Shown: piece by piece, positions 47,913 to 58,640 of the stretch
Layout of the letters: each line of letters opens with the position of its first letter
How positions within the stretch are numbered: position 1 is the first letter of the stretch
Assembly: GCA_003427395.1 (NCBI GenBank)
Contig: BFEA01000464.1
Span: forward strand, 1,182,182 to 1,242,139
Direction of reading: 5' to 3'
DNA length: 59,958 nt
DNA from: Chara braunii
Lineage: Eukaryota; Streptophyta; Charophyceae; Charales; Characeae
The notes under the pieces: generated by a model
Database searches by the model: none
What the model was told of the DNA's origin: nothing
Seen by the model: the letters and a program-made list of their open reading frames with translations, nothing else
Made by a program: the position numbers and the translations under genes

Positions 47913-48495
47913 TCAAGAAGAAGAGTGTCCTGTTAAAGCTTTCCTGTTTCTGCCGCTTCCCCGACCCCACCGCAATCGCGCCGCGCCACGCCGCCCCGCG
48001 CCTACCCCCGCTTCCCCCCTGCCTTCACCCCGATGACGCGGCAATGACGACAGCCCGCCAGGTCCTCTCCTAGCCAAGGCGACAGAATACAGGGAAAGGC
48101 GGGGGGGGCGGATATGGCGCGAACGAGCGCAGACACACGCGGGAGAGTCGCAAGGCGAGAACACGAGAGAGGAAAAAGCAGGAGGTATTTGCCAACGTCT
48201 GCAGAGCTGCTGCTCTGTGCAACGCGGACTCTCTGAGAGCGCCGCAGAAGACAGAATGCATGAGAAGTGAGGAGAGAGTGGAAGAGAGACGTATCAGCAC
48301 CACAGATGGGGAGAGAGAGAGAGAGAGAGTTTGTGACTTGCACAGAAACGATTTGTTTATTAGGAAGCTATGGAGAACCTGTAGGAATAGAAAAGGTGTC
48401 GCCGCCACCGTCGTCTCGCGCCCTTTTACCCATGCCTCCCCTGACTCATGACATCCAACGAGTAGCACAATCCACACGCGACCCCCTCCCTTCAC

Positions 48496-48504
48496 GGTAT
48501 ATAA
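48496..48504 (-). promoter_or_regulatory. Possible TATA box
   Basis: TATATAAG on the plus strand (CTTATATA on the minus) is the only strong TATA-like site in the GC-rich flank, about 590 bp upstream of ATG 47,912. It reads best on the plus strand, so its use by FZR is doubtful. Confidence 0.25.
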
Positions 48505-49140
48505 GACAAGGAAGACCAGACGAGAGAAGACAGTGGTGGTTAAACGAGAAAAAACTTCCCCAGTCTGTCTGCATTTGATTTTGCGGAGACCGAACCAAAG
48601 GAGGGAGGAAGCCTTTTCGCGCTTAACCACGACTGTCACAAACTGAGCGAAGAGCGGAACTAACGACAGACCCTCGGTCTCCGTCACCAGTTACTGCTTC
48701 GATTCGAATGACCCGCAGCCCGCAACAACCACTTTTCCCTTGTCCTCCTCCTCCAAGCTCTACTACAATATCATCGCCCGCGAACGAGCGACCACACCGA
48801 CCAATCAATCAACCAATCAAACACTCGCTTATTCCGCGCAAGAGCGAAACAAACGCCTGCCGTCTTCCTACCCCCACCCCTTTTGCTCCTACTCCTCCTC
48901 CTCTTCCTCCACCACCAACTATCCCCCGCTTCGCGCTTTCCATAGCCAATTGCCCATCAGCAACACGTGGTTGACGCACCACTCTCCCCTCCGTGACCGA
49001 AAACTACCTGTCTTCGCGCACGCGCGCGCGTGCGCGCCAAGTGTTGGGTGCGCGTGCCAAGTTGTTGATGTGTGTGAGTGTGCGTGCTCAGGTCGCCCTC
49101 GTGCCCATCATTCCCACTCTTCTGGTACTGCCAGACACAG

Positions 49141-49183
<43 letters not shown>

Positions 49184-49582
49184 CCCACGCCTGGCCCCGG
49201 GCCTGCCGAGATGCCCCCTTCCCTCCTGTGCCCCGCCCCTCGCAACTCGCGCACACTTTCCTCCTCCGCTGTCTCGCTGCGGATTCCACTCCTTCGCTCC
49301 TAACCTCAATCTCCCCTTCTCCCTCGGCCCTACCCTAACTGCGCCTATTGCCTTCCCTCCGCCCTGTCTCACCGCCGCCCGCGCTGTTCCCAGCCTCCCG
49401 CGCGGGTTGGCAATAGGCGCCGCCCGTCGTTCTCTCCGCATCATCCCGACCGGCCGGGCCCCCCGCCCTCTTTCCTTGGCTTGGCGCAGCTTAGCAAGGC
49501 CTGGCGTAAGGCTGTCCTGGCTCGCTCAGGCCTCGCCAGGCCTCGCCCACCCCGTAGCCGCGAAATGACTTCCCCCACCCAC

Positions 49583-49827
49583 GGTGGTCTACCTGGTAGG
49601 CTAGCTGGTAGCCTGCGAGGCCTACCGTCTTCCCCCGAACACAACGCACCCTTCTTTTGGCAGTATCTGGACGGAAATATAGCTTCTATACGTTCATTTT
49701 TAGGGTGCGTTATGCTCGGGGGAGACGGTAGGCCATCCTTTCTTGGGCCTTGGCCGCATTTTGCGTTGGGGCCAGCTGGACTAAGGCTGCACCTGACCGG
49801 GTGGTTTAGCCTACCAGGTAGACCACC
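49583..49827. mobile_element. Inverted-repeat element containing a second MITE
   Basis: The outer arms GGTGGTCTACCTGGTAGGCT (49,583-49,602) and AGCCTACCAGGTAGACCACC (49,808-49,827) are exact reverse complements over 20 bases. A separate element occupies 49,619-49,734 inside them. Confidence 0.75.
49619..49734. mobile_element. MITE, CCGTCTTC family (nested copy)
   Basis: Arms of about 33 bp (GGCCTACCGTCTTCCCCCGA at the left, GGGGGAGACGGTAGGCC at the right). It shares ends and size with 38,402-38,512 and is likewise flanked by TA. Confidence 0.78.
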
Positions 49828-50474
49828 ATTTTTGGACCTGGACGCTTTGGACGCTTTGCATTCAAGGCCAGCTGGGTTGCGCGTGCACCTAACAAGGACT
49901 GCCCGTTCAGTGACCCGCCGCAGGGCGGAACGATCCAGTGGTTGTTCCGCTAGCGACAACGCTAAGGTAGGTTCCAGCTGGCCTCACGGCCACAACGGTG
50001 ACAGGCGCTAACCCCCTTTCTGTTCTTCCCACACCCGTTCCCGGCCCAACACGAGTTCCTTCGCCCTCCATTGCGCATAAACGAAGAAAACACCTCTGTT
50101 CAAGCCAGAGGCGCAGAAATGTGGCCTTATTACGGTGGGGACAAAGCACCTCGTTTTGCCGAGTCTGACCGTGCTTCTTTTTCGTGTCGTTTTGCGTGCG
50201 CATACCGCACGCGGCCATCATCATTGAGTATGTGCATTGAACACATCGCGATGAGCAGCTAGCCTGGCAGTGTGGAAAACGGAGAACGATCTGCGCCGAA
50301 AAGGACAACCAGGCGCTGCCGTTGCAACGCTGCGCGAGGGCTCGGGCAGCCAGCCCAAAGGCAGGGAAGGCTGGGACTCGAAGTCCATGGGCAGCCTGAG
50401 AGGTACAGCGTGGGGAAAGCCGAAGAGGAGGCGTATCGCCGAAGCTATGTAGGTGTAGGTGTGAGTGGGTCACT

Positions 50475-50581
50475 GGGCATACTCACACGGGGACTTCTTT
50501 CACTGAGCTTTGGATGTCGTTGCTGCGGTGGCAGCAACTGCGGTCAGATACATTTGGGAAAGTGCTAGTGTGAGTATGCCC
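50475..50581. mobile_element. MITE, GGGCATACTCACAC family
   Basis: 14-bp perfect inverted repeats, GGGCATACTCACAC and GTGTGAGTATGCCC, bound a 107-bp element. Inside, GTTGCTGCGGTGGCAGCAAC is a second small hairpin. A solo end lies at 41,131. Confidence 0.72.
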
Positions 50582-51240
50582 TGATAGTCCAAGGGAAGGT
50601 GGGTGATAGCTGACGGTAAGTGCAGGCTTGTGTGTTACGGCAGTTGTGATCTGTAAGTCAGGTTTTCTATATCCGGCAGTGAGACGGGTCACAGATGCAC
50701 ACATTCAGGCCATTCTGATGCCGAAGCAGCCACCAGTACATCCGAGCCTCGTTTTGCTGAGGTGGATTCCCCCTGTGCACCAAACTTCCCTGAAATGCCA
50801 GCACAGCATTTCGTTTTCTTTTGCCCGGCACCGCTGGTAGCATGGACACGCTTGGGTGGGCCAGTGGATTGGCCCTGCGTTAGCAATCACGACAGAGCCT
50901 GCTGTTAGGCCTTAGCACAGGAGCCTGTCTGATAATGTGCCATCGCTGTGCAGGTCGGCTTTACCTAGTCTTCGTCTTCATCGCAGGATTCACTGCGGTG
51001 ACGCGAATTTCACGGAATGTGTAGCCCGAGACAGCCATAGTTGAGCTCATGGAAATTCCCAGATTTACCGTTATCACGTTAAGGTTGTAGTTAGTGATTG
51101 TCTTTTATATACTTTTGCGTTTATTAGTGTGGCGGCAATATCAACGAGTAGAGGGTGAGGGTTTGGAGGAAGTGTGAGGGAAGGCCAAGCTTCACAATCT
51201 TGATTGTAGCAATACTTTTTGGGGGGGGGTAACTTCAGTA
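50582..51240. other. Transition from GC-rich to AT-rich DNA, no gene seen
   Basis: Composition falls sharply near 51.0 kb. No coding or RNA motif was found. Confidence 0.6.
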
Positions 51241-51247
51241 GAGTCAC

Positions 51248-51401
51248 AAAAACGAGTTATAATTGTAGTGTGGGGAAAGATATAGTTTGCAATTGCACTT
51301 CGGGCACCCTATCTGGCCAGAAAGTTTGATTGTATACATTGCCCGAACTGCAATTCAAAACTGTATCTTGGTCAATAGTGCAATTATAACTCATTTTTTT
51401 G
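51248..51401. mobile_element. Possible inverted-repeat element
   Basis: AAAAACGAGTTATAATTG at the left is answered by CAATTATAACTCATTTTTTT at the right. The inner sequence is also partly self-complementary (TTTGCAATTGCA / TGCAATTCAAAA). Confidence 0.6.
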
Positions 51402-51549
51402 ACGTCCGCGTAGTTTCCCTTTTTTCTCATCAAGATCCATCTTTGTCACAGCACAGTCGATATTAGTTTCTATGTATAACTTTGTTTCGTGCTTTGCTAA
51501 CGTGGTGGTTAACATCGGCTGGTTGAGAAGGGGTTCCCAAAGAAACGTT

Positions 51550-52800
51550 ATTGGAGGTCATTCTTCGACATTTTTTTCACAACGATGAAACAAAAGTTAT
51601 TGGCTATGCACTCGGAAGTACTGACGGAGGACCAGCCCAATCAGGTGTTATATCGCCTCCGCTAGCTCAAGATGTTGATTTTGTGGAAGACAGAGTTAAA
51701 TAGCTCATAGCACAATGCTATGATCATAGCACAATGCTATGAGGAAAGGAATGTTCCAGAGGACATATTGCGCAGGGACGTAAAGATTGTAGGGCAAGGA
51801 GCAGTGTTCATTTTAAATCCAATGTTCGATTAAATAAAAATTTGTTGGTTGAAAGAATAAATGATCGTTAGTGTTCAGGGGTGCTGCAAGGGAATTATCA
51901 CGAAAGGTAAAAGCAGATCTTATACGCATATACGAAAATGGTTGGGTGAGGGATGGCGTACTCAAGCAAAAGGTTTAGCAAGGCTCAATTTGTTGGAAAG
52001 GGCCGAATATTCTCGTATACGTTGCAAGAGACCGGGTAGTTTTTGCTTGGATGATACTTCGAAGAAACAACGAGGTAATATTGTCTGGTGCAACGTACTT
52101 TAGGAGCTTTGAACCTCGGATAACTAGGCTCAAGTGGAGGGAGTTTCGAGGTGTAGAAACTGATAATACATTTATGGTAATGGCAGTATAGATCCCCCCG
52201 GATGCTATTGTATACACCAAGGCTAATACCAAAAGGAACATAGGTGTTATTACGAACACTTATCCTTTAATCAGAGATCACTTTAGGCCTAAACTCGTTA
52301 ACATAAAGTATGATGTTGACCCTCAGTTCATGGACAAGATGATGGATAGAATCTGGGTTTGAACGGACAACAGTGACATGAGGGAACTTAAGTTGGTCTG
52401 CTCTTCGACCCCGTATTGCAGAAGGTGTCGTTTCTTTTCACAAAGAATAAGATTGCACTTGACACCTAGCACTGAACCAACACAATTAAAAAATAAATTT
52501 CAACAATCGACAAAAAGTTGTGACGATAGTTGGAATCAACTTTTGTACGAATGGGTCAAAACTCAAAGACACTGATTTATCTAGCGTACAATATCAACAA
52601 TCATCTTTTCAGTCGAGAGGTGGGCGTGCAAAGTACCAAGGAGAACTTTACCGAAACAGATCTCAATAGTCCATACACTTATCTGAAAGAGCGTTTTTTG
52701 GGAGGACTCAAAGTTTCAGCCTCAAACATTAAAACGTTCAGCAAGGCATTGCTTCTCAAGCCTACCCGCTTTTCTCCCCTACATCGAGATATCTAATTGG
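51550..52800 (+). pseudogene. Decayed protein-like frames, family not recognised
   Basis: Several stretches read like real protein but are split by stops and frame changes. One at 51,861-52,103 includes KGLARLNLLERAEYSRIRCK. One at about 52,105-52,360 includes IPPDAIVYTKAN, PLIRDHFRPKLVNIKYDVDP and QFMDKMMDRIWV with one internal stop. Then 52,378-52,575 and 52,530-52,796 follow. They are on one strand in plausible order. I do not recognise the family; a dead transposon or captured foreign gene is possible. Confidence 0.35.
51704..51741. repeat. Twin hairpin CATAGCACAATGCTATG x2
   Basis: The 17-mer CATAGCACAATGCTATG is itself an inverted repeat (7-bp arms, CAA loop) and occurs twice, separated by AT. 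Confidence 0.85.
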
Positions 52801-54880
52801 ATTTGGTTTGGCCGACAGTATTGGCGAGTACTGAGGGAGAAACTTTCAACCAAGAGATTTTTTTTTGCCTAAGCGGAGATTTAGAGGATGTGGTGAATAT
52901 CAGGGCAGACAGTGGATCGTTTTTCTCATGACTTAGATGACAAGGAGATATCAGATACTCTTGCGAGCAAGCGTTGGACTAGCAACTCAGAGGAAACAAG
53001 TTTGTCATCTTCAATCATGATTCTGAAAACCAACGGCTAATTCAACAATAACCATTCCAGACTTTCCACAACACTCGCACGACTGCTTGCCGTTGAACCA
53101 AGTAAAAACAATCATTCGGCAACAACACTGTGATATTTCGTAAAAAGCAGCAGATGGAATGCAAAATATGATTGCAAAAGGTTCTCAAAACTCAGTCGCG
53201 AGCTCAAACAGATCTCACGGGGGAAACAAACACTAACAAATAATCTCATCACCCAAGTCAGGCGTGAAAATGACACAGAGAATGTAGGATGGTAATGATA
53301 GGAAGACAACGATCACAAATGTTAAAAAAATAATTGTTTTCCTTCATTTGTACCTTGATTAATGAGGGAACTTAAGTTTAAGCATAATTTTTCTCATAGG
53401 GCACAATATCATTTCACTCCCTAGTCAATGAGAAAACGATCATAAGCATCATCATTTTTTAACCAAACAGAGTTTCGGGGGTGTAATTTCACTACGATTA
53501 CTCTCATAAATCTATCCACATTGTTATTTACGTAGACTTGCATGATATTAAAATTAACTTTGCTGGATGGTTTTATTGACGCTGATAACTTGTAGTGACT
53601 TTCAAATAACGACCTTCGGTTATTACCAATTTTTACGTTTTTCCATAACATAGGTGAACTTTTGTATGATATTCAAGTGAACCTGAAGATGTCAGTTTTT
53701 TGCAGGTTTCAATGACAAACTGCCAATAAATAAAAAGTTAAACTATAGATATACTCACATGTGGTTGTTCGAAACTGACCACATGCTTCGTCCTCATCAA
53801 CCGCAGCATCACATAAAAAACAAAACGAGGTGCATTTCTAGTAAATCATATTCAATATCCACTGATAACATAAAAGGTAGTTGGACAACCTTATGATTGT
53901 TAATTGGAGTACACGTGGTTTGACTGATACCACAAAGAGGTAAAAAAGAGTAAAGTTGAAATCATGGCTACATAAACACATACAACAAAATTGCTATGTT
54001 GCAAAAAAATAAAGTTTGATAAGGAAAAGATCACCGGATTATGAGCTTTGTCGGATGACACTAGACTATGTGCCCTGAAGATTGGTACCGAAGGGAGTGT
54101 ATATATTACAATACACAAACACTTGGACGCTCTCGTGGTAAATTTAAAATCGAACATCTAGAGTAGATAGGTATAGGTTAAGTTAAAAAGGAACGAAGAC
54201 ATTTTGGTAATTATGGTAAATTATGTACAAAAAAAAAAAATTTATTTTATCAATTGTTTTCCTTATTTGATAACACATATTCCAAAAGTCGAATATCTGT
54301 TGATTGCAAACAATTGGAACTGCACCCTTGACAAAATAAATTCATCGGGGCTTATTGGGGTACGACAACAAACATAAAACAAATGTAATTTATTTAGACT
54401 GAATTGATGATTCACACAACGATGTTTTTAGAATACACGATAAAGTTTTAACTTGTTGATTTTTTCAGATTCGTGTTTCTACTCGATCTTAATCACACAT
54501 AACAAGCACTTTGTGAAAACTCAATGAAAACCCATCTTCATTTTGCTAAATTGTGCGCCCCTTTTTAGAGAAAAGTAGTTTTCATGATAATGAAGTTAGA
54601 AATAAGATTATTTTTTCATAACCACATAAAAAAATAAGTTATCATAAAAATGCAGGCATACTTAAAATTCATGTCACACTGCAAAATATAAAAAACATGT
54701 TTCTAACAACCCAAAGAGGGACAAGAGAATGATTATTAACAACAAAGTAGTTATCGGAAAAAAATAGAGTGATACTCATCAGCATTATTTAGAAAAATCG
54801 CTTGCACGATACGATTTTGTAATCGAAGCGATTACTTAATCACGTCGAGTAAACAGGAGGAAAAAAACAGAAAATAAAAA
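52801..54880. other. AT-rich sequence, no gene seen
   Basis: Only short frames with many stops. No repeat family was recognised in this stretch. Confidence 0.6.
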
Positions 54881-54894
54881 TAAAAATAAAAATT

Positions 54895-55180
54895 ATGTAA
54901 CATACGCTACGAGTCGGGGCGTCCGGGTCACCCTTTTTCCCCGTGCAGCCCAGCCGTACAAGTACTAGGGAAGGTCCCCCCCCCCAAAAAAAAAAAAAAA
55001 AACGAAAAGAAATTATGTTATGCAAAAAAAATAAACTGAACAACTTTTGCTTAAGGGTCACATCGAAATTTTTTATCAATTTAAGTTAACAAGTTTAATA
55101 AAAAAATTATTTTATTTTATTTTATTTTGCTTCGCTCGGGCAAGTGGACCCGGGCCACTATGGTAGCCTAGGTAACATAT
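54895..55180. mobile_element. Fragment of a repeat shared with 9.06-9.15 kb
   Basis: Read on the minus strand, AAAAAGGGTGACCCGGACG and CCGACTCGTAGC match GAAATAGGGTGACCCGGACG and CCGGCTGGTAGC near 9,110. GGTAGCCTAGGTAACA follows at 55,161. Confidence 0.5.
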
Positions 55181-55507
55181 TAATACAAGCAACATTTATC
55201 TTAGCACTAGTCCAAAATTATTATTCAAATTTCAAAAAAAGAAGAAAAAAAAAAAAAAACAACGTTTCATCTATGTAGTTTACTTTTTTATTTTTTAAAC
55301 ATTTTGAATAAACATTTCGTGATGGTGCTCAAACAATTTTTTTTATATAGATATGTTGCACAATATTTTTTTTTTCCATATTTTTTAGAGTTTTTGTTCT
55401 TTTCGCCCGCACGACAAGATTACAAAGTCGATTCGATTGTGTAATCGACCCAACTGCACAAACGAGTGCATTACATAATTTCCACGACGGGCAGGATATA
55501 TATATAT

Positions 55508-56255
55508 TGGGTAACTGGTATTTAGGACGGCTCGAACGTCCGAGCCCAAACGGTCGAACGTACGGGAACCCTTGGGAATGCGTCCGGCCGTTCGGGTCGA
55601 AAGCAGACAAAAAAAAAAAAAAAAAAACCCTGAAAAATAAATATGTTAGGAAGAAAAATGAAACAAACAACATTTGGTTGAGCATTGCATCAAAATTCCT
55701 TATCAAATTTGCAATAAAAATCAAATATAAAAATTATAACTGATAATAAAAAATAAAAAATAAAATAAAAAGAGAATTAAAACTCCTGAGTGAGCTAACA
55801 CGTTTTCGACATCACCATCTTTGGTGATTTTTCATTTTTCTTTTGCATAACCAAATGCCCTAGAATTACAGATGTATACTCCATATAAAATAAAACTCAT
55901 TTAAATAAAGAATTTAAAAAAATAGTAAAATTGTCTAGGCCCTGCCATGAAATGAAGTAAAAAGTGAAAATAAATAAAATAGTAAGTGGGCGAGCACGTT
56001 TTGACACCGTTATCTTTGGCGATTTTTTTTTTTTTTTTTTGCTTTAGCCAAATGACTTTAAACTTTATAGGAATGTACCTCATATAATAAAAAATTCACA
56101 AAAAACAATTCAGAAACACCAACTTATTTTTCGGCCCCGAAATATTTTTTGGCAAGAGTTGAACGCCTTCGGGTTCGAACCCTGAACGGAACCAGAACGC
56201 CCGTATGTATGGAGGTCGACCCTGGGACCTCCGTACGTACAGGCTGGTGACCCTG
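55508..56255 (-). mobile_element. hAT-like non-autonomous element, reverse copy
   Basis: It starts GGGTAACTGG and ends CTGGTGACCCTG, matching the ends of the complete copy at 57,405-58,169 in the opposite direction. It carries the CGAACG-rich end block, the poly-A and two reverse copies of the CAAAGATGG motif. Confidence 0.6.
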
Positions 56256-56600
56256 TATATAAAATCGCCAAAGATGGCGGTGCCAAAAACGTGCTCGCCC
56301 TCTCACTAATTTAATTATTTTTTTAATTTTTTTTATTTTTTATTATTTTTTTGTATTTTATTTTTATTTTAAATTTGGTAAGGAATTCGGGTGTAACGTT
56401 GAGGCAAATGTTGTTCGTTTTATATTTTTGCATAACATATAATCATTTCATTTTATTTTTGGAATTTTTTTTTTTTCTAATTTTATTTTTAATTTTTTAG
56501 GTTCGCGTTTGGCCGGAACGGCGGAACGCATCTCGGAGGGGAGCCGAACGTTAGGCAGGTTCAGTTTTGGAAGTTCAGTCGAACGTTAATGTCGATAACC

Positions 56601-56603
<3 letters not shown>
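56256..56603 (+). mobile_element. hAT-like element fragment
   Basis: It starts mid-element at the AAAGATGGCGGTG motif and ends GTCGATAACCC at a (TA)n. The left part is missing. Confidence 0.5.
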
Positions 56604-56654
<51 letters not shown>

Positions 56655-56655
56655 G
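56604..56655. repeat. (TA)n microsatellite
   Basis: An uninterrupted TA run between two hAT-like copies. Confidence 0.95.
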
Positions 56656-57385
56656 GTCACCAAGCCGTACGTACGGAGGTTCCCAGGCCGACCTGCGTAC
56701 GTACGGGCTTTCGGGGTCCCGTTTGTGGTCCGAACCTTACGGCGTTTGGCCCCCGCCAAAAAATATTTCTGGCCTAAAGATAAATTTTATTTTCTGAATT
56801 TTATTTTTTCAGTTCTCTATGATGTGACATATATGCCTATAAAATTGGAAGTTATTTTGTTAAGCCAAACCAAAATGAAAAATCGTCAAAGATGGCTGTG
56901 TCAAAATGTGCTCGCCCACTCACTATTTCGTTTTTTTTTCCACTTTTTACTTATTGTTTTCACTTGAATACGGGGCCTAAAAAAACTTACTATTTTTTGA
57001 AATATTTTTAATTAGTTTTCTATTATTTGAAGTGTACATTTGTAAATTGTCAGGGCATTTGGCTGTGCCAACAAAAAATGAAGAATCGCCAAAGATGGAG
57101 GTGTCAAAAACATGCTCGCTCATTTACTAATTTTATTATTATTATTTTTTTTATTAGTTTTATTTTCTGTATTTTATTTTTATTTCAAATTTGGTAAGTA
57201 GACAAATGCTGTTTATTTATTTTTTTTCAATTTTTTTTTTTTTTTTTTTTTTTTTCCGAACGTCCGAGCACATCCTTTAGGGGTCCCATACATTCGGGCG
57301 TTTGGGTTTGGGCGTTTGGGTTCGGGCGTTTAGGTTCGGGTGTTTGGGTTCGGGCGTTTGGCCCGTCCCGAATGCAGGTTATCCT
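56656..57385 (+). mobile_element. hAT-like non-autonomous element, degraded ends
   Basis: It starts GGTCACCAAGCCGTACGTAC and ends GCAGGTTATCCTG. It has the same order of parts as the complete copy next to it: GTACGTAC palindromes, two CAAAGATGG motifs, a poly-T and a CGTTYGGGTTYGGG repeat. Confidence 0.6.
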
Positions 57386-57404
57386 GTATATATATATATG
57401 TATT

Positions 57405-58032
57405 CAGGGTTACCAGCCCATACGTACGGAGGTCCCTGGGCAGACCTCCGTACGTACGGGAGTTCGGGGTCCCATACGGGGTCCGAACCTGACGGCGTCT
57501 GGCCCTCGCCAAAAATTATTTCGGGGCATATAAATATTTTTTTTTTCTGAATTGTTTTTTGTGAGTTCTCTATGACGTGAGGTACACGCGTATAAATTTT
57601 CAAGGCATTTGGCTCAGCCAAACAAGAACTAAAAATCACCAAAGATGGTGGTGTCAAAACGTGCTTGCCCACGTTTTTTTTCACTTTTTACTTTTTGTTT
57701 TCACTGTAGTTGGGGGTCTAAACAATTTTATTAGTTTTTTTAAACTTTTTTAGTTTGTTTTGCATTATGTGAAGTACGCATATCTAAATTTTAAGGGCAT
57801 TTAGCTATTTCAAAAAAAAATAAAAAATCGCCAAAGATGGCTGTGTCGAAAACATGCTCCCCCACTCACTATATTTAATTCTCTTTTTATTTTTTATTAT
57901 TTTTATTATTAGTATTTATTTTCCGTATTTTATTTTTATTTCAAATTTGGTAAGGAATTCAGATGTAATGCTCGGGCAAATCTTGTTTAGTTTATTTTTC
58001 TTCATAACATATTTTTGTTTCAATTTTTTTCG

Positions 58033-58068
<36 letters not shown>

Positions 58069-58169
58069 GGTCCGCGTTGGGCCCGAACGGCCGAACGCAT
58101 CCCCAAGGGGTCCCATACGTTCGGGTTCGGGTTCGGGCGTTGGGCCCGTCCCATACGTCGGTTACCCTG
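57405..58169 (+). mobile_element. Complete 765-bp hAT-like non-autonomous element
   Basis: The ends CAGGGTTACC and GGTTACCCTG are exact inverted repeats. The octamer TATGTATT lies directly on both sides (57,397-57,404 and 58,170-58,177), an 8-bp target duplication as expected of hAT transposition; the surrounding (TA)n lowers its weight slightly. There is no transposase frame, so movement would depend on an enzyme encoded elsewhere. Confidence 0.8.
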
Positions 58170-58297
58170 TATGTATTTGTATATATATATATATTTGTAT
58201 ATATATACATATATGCGTTTATATATATGTGTATTACAGTGTATATTTATATGTGCATATATATATCGTCAAATATATATGTTTATATGTTTATATA

Positions 58298-58640
58298 CAG
58301 GGTTGCCGGCATTCGGGATGGGCCGAACGCCCGAACGTTCGACACCCCTCTCGACACGTTCGGTCGAACGGCCGAACTCGGATTTAAAAAAAAAAAAAAA
58401 AAAAATTACAAAAACTATTAAAATATATATGTTATGCAGAAGAATAAACTAAACAACATTTGCCTCAACGTTACATCAAAATTCATTACCAAATTTGAAG
58501 TAAAAATCAAATACTAAAAATAAATAATAATAATAAAAATTAGAAAAAATAAAATGAGAATGAAATTATTGAGTGGGCGAGCAAGTTTTTGGTACCGCCA
58601 TCTTTGGTGATTTTTTTTTGTTTTTTGGCTGTAAAAGGGC
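58298..58640 (-). mobile_element. hAT-like element, reverse truncated copy
   Basis: It opens CAGGGTTGCCGGCATTCGGG and runs in the opposite direction to 57,405-58,169, through CGAACG repeats, poly-A and the reverse CACCATCTTTGG-type motif at about 58,600. The far end is not found. Confidence 0.6.

Larger units (their letters stand above)
47913..50474 (-). other. GC-rich 5' flank of FZR
   Basis: No conserved protein is recognised on either strand; the Pro/Ser-rich frames are low complexity. It holds GA/CT repeats at 48,310-48,328 and 49,143-49,172, alternating CG at 49,017-49,038, and inverted-repeat elements at 49,583-49,827. The sharp rise in GC at the gene start fits a promoter and 5' UTR. 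Confidence 0.6.

Noticed and set aside
48708-49568. Pro/Ser-rich plus-strand frames as a divergent gene
   Set aside because: Low complexity from C-rich DNA and GA repeats; overlapping frames on both strands and no conserved motif.
56165-56190. GGGTTCGAACCC as a tRNA T-loop
   Set aside because: It is a palindrome within an hAT-like element; no acceptor stem, D-arm or anticodon arm surrounds it.
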